A stretch of 64,000 nt of DNA, from NCBI GenBank assembly GCA_000421085.1, contig ATWE01000008.1:242031-306030 (forward strand), given 5' to 3'. The DNA comes from Ensifer sp. USDA 6670 (GTDB lineage: Bacteria; Pseudomonadota; Alphaproteobacteria; Rhizobiales; Rhizobiaceae). The notes below the pieces were generated by a model. That model was not told the origin of the DNA. It did not search any database and saw only the letters and a program-made list of their open reading frames with translations. Below are positions 1-7,377 of the stretch, one piece after another; the stretch's first letter is position 1; the number at the start of each line of letters is the position of its first letter. A program made the position numbers and the translations under genes.

Positions 1-492
1 TATCTGGTGCCGCCGTCGATCCTCTTCATCCCGCTCGCCTTCATCGTCTTCAAATTCGGCATCTACGATTCCAAGCTGGCGCTGATCTTCACCTATCCGA
101 CGTTCCTCATACCGTTCTGCACCTGGCTCCTGATGGGCTATTTCCGCTCGATCCCCTTCGAACTCGAAGAAAGCGCGCTTGTGGACGGAGCCACGCGCTG
201 GCAGATTCTGGTCAAGATTATCCTGCCGCTCGCCGTACCGGGCCTGATATCGGCCGGCATATTCGCCTTCACGCTCTCGTGGAATGAGTTCATCTACGCG
301 CTGACCTTCATCCAGTCCTCGGAAAACAAGACTGTACCGGTCGGCGTGCTGACGGAACTGGTGCGCGGCGACGTCTTCGAATGGGGCGCACTGATGGCGG
401 GCGCACTGTTCGGTTCGCTGCCTGTGGTCATCCTCTACTCCTTCTTCGTAGACTATTACGTGTCGTCGATGACGGGAGCGGTGAAGGAGTGA
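1..492 (+). CDS. Carbohydrate ABC transporter permease, MalG-like (5' end outside window)
   Basis: This is the C-terminal part of an inner-membrane permease of the binding-protein-dependent sugar importer type. The reading frame is open from base 1, so the start lies upstream of the window. The visible part has several hydrophobic segments and the cytoplasmic EAA loop (EESALVDGATRWQ, then ILPLAVPG about ten residues later), which docks on the ATPase subunit. It ends with a last membrane segment and a short tail. The solute-binding, ATPase and partner permease genes are presumably upstream and not visible. The substrate cannot be inferred from this fragment. Confidence 0.93.
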   Translation, partial: YLVPPSILFIPLAFIVFKFGIYDSKLALIFTYPTFLIPFCTWLLMGYFRSIPFELEESALVDGATRWQILVKIILPLAVPGLISAGIFAFTLSWNEFIYALTFIQSSENKTVPVGVLTELVRGDVFEWGALMAGALFGSLPVVILYSFFVDYYVSSMTGAVKE

Positions 493-499
493 GCTCCCC

Positions 500-1159
500 T
501 CATCGTCGGACGAGAAGGAGGGCAAATGTCACGAGGATTACCGCGAAAGGCGCCCAGGCGCCTGCATCTTCCATGGCCAGAAGGGTGAGGACGCTGAAGG
601 CGCACCAGAGGACCGGAATGGGCAGAAGCAGCCAGAGCTTCTGCGGCATGAGCGCCACCAGGGCGCCGAGCGTCACGGCAGCGGTCGGATCCGGCATTGC
701 CCCGAAGGTTTCGGCCGAGGCGGGCGCACGGCCGGCAAGCAGCGGGCCGAAAGGATAGCCGAGGGAGCCGAAGACCATCAGGCCGATGCCGCCTCGGCGG
801 CGCAGGCTGTTCGCGGGCAATGCGCCGCGTTGCGTCCACCGGATCGCGAGAAGAAGCAAACCGGCCTGCAGCATGAAGGCCGCCGTCGCATAGGACATCG
901 CCCAGTTTATGGTGGAGTAACGCAGCCACAGAAATTGCCATGCGCAGAAGAGCCAGGCCAGGGCGAGCGTCGCCATGGCCGCGGCGCGAGCGCGCCATCC
1001 GTCCGTTGCGGTGGCGAAAAGGATGGCAAGTGCGCCCGCAATGAAGACCAGCTGAAGCGGCCAGAGTCCCTGATTGTACCGTTCGACGAGGCGAAAATAG
1101 ACGCGCGGCGAAAACAGGAGGAAATCCGCGAGCGTGTAGGTCGCCCATTCCGACATCAC
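500..1159 (-). CDS. Integral membrane protein, DUF6064-like
   Basis: The product is a 219-residue protein with about six hydrophobic segments (first near residues 35-50, then pairs to residue 215). The N-terminal pattern of a short amphipathic stretch, then 'YNQGLWPLQ' and a membrane segment, resembles the DUF6064 family of unknown function. I make that assignment from memory of the family, not from a search. It lies only 7 bp from the convergent transporter gene and is separated by 35 bp from the aldo/keto reductase gene, which is transcribed the same way, so the two may be cotranscribed. No catalytic motif is visible. Confidence 0.75.
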   Translation of the reverse strand: MMSEWATYTLADFLLFSPRVYFRLVERYNQGLWPLQLVFIAGALAILFATATDGWRARAAAMATLALAWLFCAWQFLWLRYSTINWAMSYATAAFMLQAGLLLLAIRWTQRGALPANSLRRRGGIGLMVFGSLGYPFGPLLAGRAPASAETFGAMPDPTAAVTLGALVALMPQKLWLLLPIPVLWCAFSVLTLLAMEDAGAWAPFAVILVTFALLLVRR

Positions 1160-1194
1160 GTCAAATCCGTATCACGCGGCGACAGGATCATGCT

Positions 1195-2109
1195 TCACAG
1201 CGCCTCCACATAGGCGGCCATGCGGCGGCGCAGCTTCTCATCGGGCAGGATGCCTCTCCCGGCATCGAGATTCTCCCGTACATGGTCGACGCGCGTCGTC
1301 GCCGGGATTGCGCAGGTGACCGCCGGATGCGAAATGATGAACTTCAGGAGATACTGCGCCCAGCTGCGAGCGCCGGTCTCCGCAATCCAATCCGGCAACG
1401 GCTCGTCTTCGACCTGCCGGATCAGATCGCCCTGCCGGAACGGCCGGTTGACGATCACGGCAATGCCCTTCTCCTGCGCCAGCGGCAAGATGCGCTCCTC
1501 CACCTCGCGGTCGAGGATATTGTAGGTGACCTGGACGAAATCGATCGGCCGGGTCGCCATGACCTGCTCGATCTCGCGGTGCCTGCGCCCCTCCGAGGTG
1601 GTGATGCCGACATAGCGCAGCCGGCCTGCCGCCTTCATGTCGAAGAGCGCGGGCAGGTGCTCTTCCCAGGAGACGAGATTGTGAACCTGCATGAGATCGA
1701 ATTTTTCGACGCCCCAGTAGTTCTTCGATGCTTCGATCTGCGCGGCGCCTTCGCCGGAGTCCGAAATCCAGACCTTTTCCGCCGAGAAGAGCTGCTTCGG
1801 ATATCCGAGCTTGCCGAGGCCGTAGCCGATGGTTGGCTGGGACGATCCGTACATCGGCGAGGAATCGATCACGCGACCGCCGCCTTCGAAGAAGGCACCG
1901 ATCACGGCCGCACATTCGTCCATCAGGACAGGGTCGTCTCCGACGTTGAAGGTGATCCAGGTGCCGAGGCCGATGAGCGGCAGCGGTTCTTCGCTCTTCG
2001 GTATGACCCGCGTCGTAAGGTCGGCAGCCTGGCCCCATGCCCGTGGCACGAGCGGCAGCGACATGCCGATGCCTAGCCCCTGAACGACTGCGCGCCGCGT
2101 GAAGGTCAT
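1195..2109 (-). CDS. Tat-exported aldo/keto reductase family protein
   Basis: The product is 304 residues. The N-terminus is a twin-arginine signal (TRRAVVQGLG, then a hydrophobic stretch and a cleavage-like AWGQA), so the protein is probably folded in the cytoplasm and exported to the periplasm. The rest is an aldo/keto reductase TIM barrel with the tetrad pattern: Asp and Tyr in DSSPMYGSSQ, Lys in SAEKVW, His in LMQVHN. NAD(P)H-dependent carbonyl reduction is the family activity. A periplasmic location for such an enzyme is unusual, and the natural substrate is unknown. A perfect 11-bp inverted repeat lies 37-67 bp upstream of the start. Confidence 0.88.
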   Translation of the reverse strand: MTFTRRAVVQGLGIGMSLPLVPRAWGQAADLTTRVIPKSEEPLPLIGLGTWITFNVGDDPVLMDECAAVIGAFFEGGGRVIDSSPMYGSSQPTIGYGLGKLGYPKQLFSAEKVWISDSGEGAAQIEASKNYWGVEKFDLMQVHNLVSWEEHLPALFDMKAAGRLRYVGITTSEGRRHREIEQVMATRPIDFVQVTYNILDREVEERILPLAQEKGIAVIVNRPFRQGDLIRQVEDEPLPDWIAETGARSWAQYLLKFIISHPAVTCAIPATTRVDHVRENLDAGRGILPDEKLRRRMAAYVEAL

Positions 2110-2145
2110 CGTTCGCTCCCTTGGCTCGAAGCTCTCAAGACCACG

Positions 2146-2176
2146 ATGTTTTTAGGTGGGGTCGGCCTAAAAACAT
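2146..2176. promoter_or_regulatory. Perfect 11-bp inverted repeat upstream of the Tat aldo/keto reductase
   Basis: The arms are ATGTTTTTAGG and CCTAAAAACAT with a 9-nt loop, in otherwise GC-rich sequence. The dyad sits 37-67 bp upstream of the reductase start. It could be an operator for a dimeric repressor or a hairpin in the leader. No regulator gene is adjacent, so the binding protein is unknown. Confidence 0.5.
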
Positions 2177-2202
2177 GAACGTGATCGATTCCAAGACGTT
2201 GA

Positions 2203-2252
2203 GACGCGGGAGGCGGGCGGAAATCCGCACACATTTTTCCTCATCCCGCTCC
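2203..2252. repeat. Rhizobial palindromic intergenic repeat, copy 1
   Basis: The segment has the pattern gcgggcggaaa-ccgc-caca-ttttcctcatcccgctc. It closely matches a second copy at 11698-11748 between minC and minD. The ends are partly self-complementary (gcggga / tcccgc). I recognise this as an abundant short mosaic palindrome of Rhizobiaceae genomes, possibly the RIME family, but the family name is from memory. Confidence 0.6.
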
Positions 2253-2467
2253 AGCCTGTGGCCCATGGGCGGGATAATAACCCCTGCGGCGCTACTCTGC
2301 AGCCACGAAGTCGTGAGTGCGGTGCTGTTAAAGCTAACCGCGATGAGCCCGCTCGAGCGCGGCGATATCGAACTTTACCATGGCAAGCATGGTTTCCGTC
2401 ATGCGCTCGCTCTTTCGCGGTTCGCATCGGACATCATAGTTGCCGGGACGCGGGGAACGATCTGCCA

Positions 2468-2520
2468 GGGTAGAGCGGACGCGATGCGTGCAGCTTTGCG
2501 CCCGCATCCCGCTCTACCCT
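2468..2520. repeat. Palindromic repeat with 11-bp perfect arms
   Basis: The arms agggtagagcg (2468-2478) and cgctctaccct (2510-2520) are perfectly complementary, with inner partial pairing (gatgcg / cgcatc). The outer arms share the agagcgggatg core with the copies at 2203 and 11698, so this is probably a variant of the same repeat family. It lies in a gene-poor stretch (2110-2565) in which I see no convincing coding sequence. Confidence 0.5.
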
Positions 2521-2565
2521 TTTGCATCTTTGCAATGATCATCGTAATCCAAGGGACGAAGCGGA

Positions 2566-2742
2566 CTAGCTCCTCTGCGCGTTCCGCGGGGTCGCGGAGG
2601 GCTCCAGTTCATTGATACCGTCGATGCGCTGATCGTTCGCAGGAACGGCCTCGATCTCGAGATGGTGCTTTGCATGGCGCATGTGCTGCCATTCCTTCTC
2701 GAGGCGCAGGAATACGTCCGTCGGCATGAATTTTCTCTGCAT
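2566..2742 (-). CDS. Small basic/acidic protein, candidate stress protein (58 aa)
   Basis: I choose the ATG at 2742 because it has a strong ribosome binding site (GGAGGG, 4 nt before the start) and because a stress-sigma promoter match (2770-2794) lies about 28 bp upstream. Longer starts would overlap that promoter. The product starts MQRKFMPTDVFLRL and is rich in charged residues and His, with no signal peptide or membrane segment. I do not recognise a family. Its small size and promoter suggest a role in the general stress response. The last part, after about residue 45, looks disordered. Confidence 0.6.
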   Translation of the reverse strand: MQRKFMPTDVFLRLEKEWQHMRHAKHHLEIEAVPANDQRIDGINELEPSATPRNAQRS

Positions 2743-2769
2743 TCGACCCTCCACGCGGCTGCGTCGAAG

Positions 2770-2794
2770 AACACGCAAGGAACTGCTTTGTTCC
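2770..2794 (-). promoter_or_regulatory. EcfG/RpoE2-type promoter (GGAAC-N18-TT)
   Basis: On the minus strand GGAAC (2794-2790) is followed after exactly 18 nt by TT (2771-2770). This matches the consensus of alphaproteobacterial general-stress sigma factors. It points at the small gene starting at 2742 and would leave a leader of about 20 nt. Confidence 0.55.
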
Positions 2795-2928
2795 CGCGCC
2801 ATTTTGCACATCGTGAGAATATTGCGTCTTGGTCTGCCTCGAACCCGGCAACCGACCCGATAGGTGAACCCGCGCTGCTGCTGATCGGTTAAGCGGCGGG
2901 GCCCACCTATCGCCCCCTCGAAACTGGT

Positions 2929-2965
2929 GAGGCCGCCTCCTCAATAGCATTCGGCGGGCGGCCTC
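2929..2965. terminator. GC-rich hairpin in intergenic region
   Basis: GAGGCCGCC and GGCGGCCTC form a perfect 9-bp stem with a 19-nt loop and no clear T-tract. It lies downstream of the small minus-strand gene ending at 3095, so it could terminate that transcript. The rest of 2795-3094 shows nothing else I can support. Confidence 0.3.
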
Positions 2966-3094
2966 AAGGCATACGCCTCAACCCGGATTTCACTCCCGGC
3001 GCCCGCTCGCGTCAAGGTTTAGCGTTTACTCAATTCGAGTTAGGGAAGATGTATCGGGCGCGTTTGCCTGCCGGGCGGCCGAATGCGATACGGC

Positions 3095-3220
3095 TTAGAT
3101 GGTCTGCAGGGTCCAGGATGCCGCGCCGGCGATCAGCCCGAGGGCGAGGGCAATGGCGATCGCATATCTCATCATCTTCATCCGGCGTGTCCGCTCGCCG
3201 GTCCAATCGTAGCTCATCAT
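3095..3220 (-). CDS. Small single-pass membrane protein (41 aa)
   Basis: The product has a short polar N-terminus (MMSYDWTGERTRR) followed by a single hydrophobic segment (YAIAIALALGLIAGAASW) and ends shortly after. A GGAG motif precedes two tandem ATG codons at 3220 and 3217, and the second gives the better spacing. A stress-sigma promoter match lies at 3269-3293. I recognise no family. Rhizobial genomes carry many such one-segment proteins. A longer in-frame start at 3295 would overlap the promoter and is unlikely. Confidence 0.55.
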   Translation of the reverse strand: MMSYDWTGERTRRMKMMRYAIAIALALGLIAGAASWTLQTI

Positions 3221-3268
3221 GTGCTCCGAGATGTGCAGCTCAAAGGTTAAGATTGGACGCTTTTTCTT

Positions 3269-3293
3269 AACAAAATGGAAACTACGCGGTTCC
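3269..3293 (-). promoter_or_regulatory. EcfG/RpoE2-type promoter (GGAAC-N18-TT)
   Basis: Minus-strand GGAAC (3293-3289) and TT (3270-3269) are separated by exactly 18 nt. The element lies about 50 bp upstream of the small membrane protein gene and points towards it. Confidence 0.5.
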
Positions 3294-3339
3294 ACGCCCC
3301 GAGTCCTGCAGTGTGAAAGAACCTGACGGCGCGCGGTCC

Positions 3340-3571
3340 CGTTATCAATCTGTTAAGATTGCACGTTTTGTATGTGCATCCAATTTTAGTAAAATAAGTA
3401 TAAAAATGTATCAAAGCAAATATGAATTTTAATCGGCGCAAGGATACCTTGATTATTATTGAGGCAAAGAAGACAATTTACCATTATTGAAAAAAGCGCC
3501 CCCGATTAACTATTCTCGCCGCTATTCAGTCTATATTTAGGGTGTCATTGCGGGCGTGAGAGCGAATAGGC
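3340..3571. promoter_or_regulatory. AT-rich leader/promoter region before the asnB operon
   Basis: This stretch is strikingly AT-rich in a GC-rich window (runs such as aaaataagtataaaaatg and gattattattgagg). It contains no ORF of note. As the only space upstream of the four-gene asnB operon it must carry its promoter. The low GC also suggests either a silenced (H-NS/MucR-like) regulatory region or acquired DNA. No exact -35/-10 pair stands out. Confidence 0.45.
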
Positions 3572-5509
3572 ATGTGCGGATTCGGCGGGTATCTTGGTTC
3601 AATACGGGACGGTAAGCCCCTTCTCGAAAGGATGACGGCCGCGATTGGCCACCGCGGGCCGGACGAGCGTGGGATCTTCACCGCGGCGGGTGCGGGCCTC
3701 GGCCATGTTCGGCTGTCGATTGTGGGGCTCGGGGACGGCCAGCAGCCGATGTCCGACCCAAGCGGCGAGCTGACGATCGCCTTCAATGGCGAAATCTTCA
3801 ACTATGTGGAGTTGCGCGACGAACTGCGCGCCAGGGGCCGCCGTTTCCGCACCTCCAGCGACACGGAGGTGATCCTCCATCTTTACGAAGAGATGGGCGA
3901 GGACTGTCTCTCTCGCCTCAACGGCGATTTCGCTTTCGCGATCTGGGACGCACGCCGGCGAAGGATGATGCTCGCGCGCGACCGCATGGGTGTGCGCCCG
4001 CTCTTCCACACTTTGAAAGGCGGCACGCTCTATTTCGCATCCGAGGTCAAGGCGCTCCTCGAAGTTCCGGGGGTCTCCGCAGAGATCGACCCGATCGCGC
4101 TCGACCAGATATTCACGCTCTGGGCGCCGATCGCGCCGCGTACGCCCTTCCGTGACATCCATGAGCTCGAGCCCGGGCATCTGATGATCGCCGATCAGAA
4201 CGGCATCACAACAAGGCCCTATTGGCAGCTCGACTATCCGGACCGGGATGAGCGCCCAGCCTATGTGGAGGAAACCCGCGCTGCGGAGGAACTGCGCGCG
4301 CTCCTGACGGACGCGACGCGCATCCGCATGCGGGCTGACGTCCCCGTTGGCGCCTATCTTTCCGGGGGCCTCGATTCGTCCATCATCTCGGCGCTGGCCG
4401 CCGGGATGACGTCCCAAGGCTTGCGCACCTTCTCCGTCACCTTCGATAGCGCGGAGCATGACGAAAGCGTATTTCAGGAGGAGATGGCAGCGGCACTCGG
4501 AACCGAACACCGCGCAGTCGCATGCCGCGCCGGCGACATCGCCAGGGACTTTCCCGATGTCATCCGCTTTACGGAGAAGCCGATCATCCGCACTGCGCCC
4601 GCACCGCTTTACAAATTGTCCGGCCTGGTGCGCGAGGCGGGTCTGAAAGTGGTGCTGACGGGCGAGGGCGCCGACGAGGTATTCGCCGGTTACGATATCT
4701 TCAAGGAAGCGCGCGTCCGCCGTTTCTGTGGCCGGCAGTCCGGCTCGCGGATCAGGCCGCATCTCTTCCGCAAGCTCTACCCCTATCTGCCCGGCCTGCA
4801 GCAGCAGTCGGCCGAGTATCTAGCCGCCTTTTTCGGTGCCGGCGACGTGGCTCTCGACGACCCGCTCTTTTCGCATCGGCCACGCCTCAAGGGCACGGCG
4901 GCAACCAAGATGTTCTTCTCCTCGGACCTGCGCGCCGAACTCAGGGGATATGATGCGGCGGAAGAATTGGCCAGCCGGCTCCCCGCCGCCTTCGGCCGCT
5001 GGCATCCGCTGCACCAGGCTCAATATCTCGAAAGCCGCTTTCTTCTGCCCGGATATATTCTCTCGAGCCAGGGCGACCGGATGGCGATGGCACATGGGAT
5101 CGAGGGCCGTTTCCCCTTCCTCGACCACCGCCTCGTCGAGTTCGCCGCAAAGCTGCCGGCGGAAATGAAACTCAGAGGGCTCGTCGAGAAGCATATCCTG
5201 CGCGAGGCGACGAAAGACCTGCTGCCGCCGGCGATCGGCCGGCGGACGAAGCAGCCCTATCGCGCACCGGACAGCCACTCCTTCAGCGGCGCGGGCGAAC
5301 TCGATTATGTGCGGTCGGCCATGAGCGAGGACGCGGTCGCCGCCGGTGGGCTCTTCAACGCCAAAGCGGTAACGAAACTCTACGAGAAATGCCAGTCGCG
5401 CCCGGCCTCCGGCTTCCGCGACAACGCGGCCTTCGTCGGCGTCCTCTCGACGCAACTCTGGCTGCAGACATTCACCGGCACCAGCCTCCGCAAGGCTGAG
5501 GCTGCGTAA
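3572..5509 (+). CDS. Glutamine-hydrolysing asparagine synthetase-like amidotransferase
   Basis: The 645-residue product has the two domains of AsnB. The N-terminal class II glutaminase has the nucleophile Cys2 directly after Met (MCGFGGYLG) and the RGPD and FNGEIFN motifs. The C-terminal synthetase has the PP-loop SGGLDSS near residue 265 and the LTGEGADE motif. The family releases ammonia from glutamine and transfers it to an adenylated carboxylate. It begins an operon with an acyl carrier protein, an AMP-ligase and a NadE-like protein. This context argues for amidation of a carrier-bound or small-molecule substrate rather than housekeeping asparagine synthesis, as in many natural-product and surface-sugar loci. 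It is slightly longer than E. coli AsnB (about 550). Confidence 0.93.
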   Translation: MCGFGGYLGSIRDGKPLLERMTAAIGHRGPDERGIFTAAGAGLGHVRLSIVGLGDGQQPMSDPSGELTIAFNGEIFNYVELRDELRARGRRFRTSSDTEVILHLYEEMGEDCLSRLNGDFAFAIWDARRRRMMLARDRMGVRPLFHTLKGGTLYFASEVKALLEVPGVSAEIDPIALDQIFTLWAPIAPRTPFRDIHELEPGHLMIADQNGITTRPYWQLDYPDRDERPAYVEETRAAEELRALLTDATRIRMRADVPVGAYLSGGLDSSIISALAAGMTSQGLRTFSVTFDSAEHDESVFQEEMAAALGTEHRAVACRAGDIARDFPDVIRFTEKPIIRTAPAPLYKLSGLVREAGLKVVLTGEGADEVFAGYDIFKEARVRRFCGRQSGSRIRPHLFRKLYPYLPGLQQQSAEYLAAFFGAGDVALDDPLFSHRPRLKGTAATKMFFSSDLRAELRGYDAAEELASRLPAAFGRWHPLHQAQYLESRFLLPGYILSSQGDRMAMAHGIEGRFPFLDHRLVEFAAKLPAEMKLRGLVEKHILREATKDLLPPAIGRRTKQPYRAPDSHSFSGAGELDYVRSAMSEDAVAAGGLFNAKAVTKLYEKCQSRPASGFRDNAAFVGVLSTQLWLQTFTGTSLRKAEAA

Positions 5510-5535
5510 AAACCCTTGGAAAAAAGGATAATGGA

Positions 5536-5802
5536 ATGACCCAAGCAATTAAGGACAAGGTCAAGGCATTCGTCATCGAGAACTTTCTCTTCGGCGACAG
5601 CGCATACGAACTCGCCGACGATGCTTCGCTGATCGAGAACGACATCATCGATTCGACCGGCGTTCTGGAACTGGTGGCCTTCATCGAAGACGATTTCGGG
5701 ATCGTGATGGCCGATGCCGACATCGTCCCGCAAAATCTCGACTCGCTCGCGCGGATTTCGGCTTTCATCGAAGCGAAAGCCGCCGTGCCGGTCTCGGCGT
5801 AA
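5536..5802 (+). CDS. Acyl carrier protein
   Basis: This 88-residue protein has the phosphopantetheine attachment motif DSTGVLELV, with Ser40 as the expected attachment site. It is preceded by the acidic helix pattern of acyl or peptidyl carrier proteins and followed by a second helix rich in Glu and Asp. It starts 26 bp after asnB with a good ribosome binding site (AAAAGGATAATGGA). It is not the housekeeping fatty-acid carrier, which has DSLD at this place. The adjacent AMP-ligase is the likely loading enzyme. Confidence 0.92.
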   Translation: MTQAIKDKVKAFVIENFLFGDSAYELADDASLIENDIIDSTGVLELVAFIEDDFGIVMADADIVPQNLDSLARISAFIEAKAAVPVSA

Positions 5803-5829
5803 GCGGCGAAGGGCGGGGGCATCACCATC

Positions 5830-7377
5830 ATGCGGTTCGAGCAATTCCTCATCAGGAACGCCGCGGCCAACGGGGCAAAGACGGCGCTGGTCACCGACCG
5901 CCGGCGGCTCGGCTATGCCGAACTCGACGATCTTTCGACCCGCCTCGCCGCCGCCCTTGCCGAAAACGGCGTGAAGCGGAACGATCGGGTTCTGGTCTTC
6001 ATGGACAATTGCTGGGAGGCAGCCGCCGCGATCTTCGCGATCCTCAAGGCCGGAGCGACCTTCAGCCCGATCAACGCTTCGACCAAGGCTGACAAGCTTG
6101 CCTATATCATCGCCGACTGCGAGGCGGCGGCTATCCTGACGCAGGCCAAGCTGATGCCGGTGGTCGCCGAGGCGCTGGCGCTTGCTCCGGGCCATGCGCC
6201 ATTCGTCGCCTCGACTGCGGCGCCGGGGGGCCGCATCCCGGAAGGTGCCGCTTCCTTCGAGGAATGCCTGACGGCTGCACCCGCGCCCGTCCGCCACGGC
6301 GGCATCGACGTCGACCTCGGCATGCTGATCTATACGTCCGGCTCGACGGGCCGTCCCAAGGGCGTGATGATGACGCATCGCAATATCGATGCGGCCTCGG
6401 AGTCGATCACCACCTATCTCCGCAACACGCCTGATGACATCATCCTGAACGTGCTGCCGCTCGCCTTCGACTACGGGCTCTATCAGCTGCTGATGGCGAT
6501 CCGGCTCGGCGCGACGCTCGTGCTCGAAAAGTCATTCGCTTTCCCGCAGGCGATCTTCGACCGCATCCGGAGCGAAGGAGTCACCGGCTTCCCGCTGGTG
6601 CCGACCATGGCGGCGATGATCCTGCAGATGCGTGACCTCGAACCCGGCTTCCTGCCGAGCCTTCGCTATCTCTCCAACACCGCGGCAGCACTGCCGCCGG
6701 CCCATATCGCCCGCTTGAGGGAGCTTTTCCCGGGCGCCCGGCTCTATTCCATGTACGGACTGACGGAATGCAAGCGCTGCACCTATCTGCCGCCGGAAGA
6801 GCTCGATCGGCGGCCGGGCTCCGTCGGGATTGCGATACCGAATACCGAAGCCTTTGTGGTCGATGACGAGGGGAACCGCGTACCGCCCGGCGTACCCGGC
6901 GAACTGGTCATTCGCGGCCCGCATGTGATGCAGGGCTACTGGCGCAACGACGCCGCGACCGAGCGCATGCTCCGCCCCGGCCCAAATCCATGGGAAAAGG
7001 TGCTTCACACCGGCGACCTGTTCCGTACCGACGAGGAGGGTTTCCTCTATTTTGTCGGCCGTAAGGACGACATCATCAAGACGCGCGGCGAAAAGGTGGC
7101 GCCCAAGGAGGTCGAGACCGTGCTGCATGCGCATCCGGGAATTGCCGAGGCCGTGGTCATCGGTGTTCCCGATCCGGTGCTTGGGGCCGCGATCGGCGCT
7201 CTCGTCGTCTTGTCGGACCCGACGCTGACGGAGAAGGACATCATCCGTCATTGCAGCCGCCATCTCGAGGATTTCATGGTGCCGAAGATCGTCGAGTTCC
7301 GCACCGAATTGCCGAAGACGGATACAGGAAAAGTCAGCCGCCGCCTTGCGGCCGAAACATTGGAGCCCGCAGAATGA
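5830..7377 (+). CDS. AMP-forming acyl-CoA synthetase / carrier-protein ligase
   Basis: The product is 515 residues, the usual length of the adenylate-forming family. It has the P-loop-like TSGSTGRPKG near residue 170, the MYGLTE motif, HTGDLF and the C-terminal GRKDDIIKTRGEKV hinge, and ends with the DTGKVSR lysine motif. The family activates a carboxylate as acyl-AMP and transfers it to CoA or a phosphopantetheine arm. With a carrier protein gene 27 bp upstream, loading of that carrier is the best guess. The sequence does not tell which acid or amino acid is activated. Confidence 0.92.
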   Translation: MRFEQFLIRNAAANGAKTALVTDRRRLGYAELDDLSTRLAAALAENGVKRNDRVLVFMDNCWEAAAAIFAILKAGATFSPINASTKADKLAYIIADCEAAAILTQAKLMPVVAEALALAPGHAPFVASTAAPGGRIPEGAASFEECLTAAPAPVRHGGIDVDLGMLIYTSGSTGRPKGVMMTHRNIDAASESITTYLRNTPDDIILNVLPLAFDYGLYQLLMAIRLGATLVLEKSFAFPQAIFDRIRSEGVTGFPLVPTMAAMILQMRDLEPGFLPSLRYLSNTAAALPPAHIARLRELFPGARLYSMYGLTECKRCTYLPPEELDRRPGSVGIAIPNTEAFVVDDEGNRVPPGVPGELVIRGPHVMQGYWRNDAATERMLRPGPNPWEKVLHTGDLFRTDEEGFLYFVGRKDDIIKTRGEKVAPKEVETVLHAHPGIAEAVVIGVPDPVLGAAIGALVVLSDPTLTEKDIIRHCSRHLEDFMVPKIVEFRTELPKTDTGKVSRRLAAETLEPAE

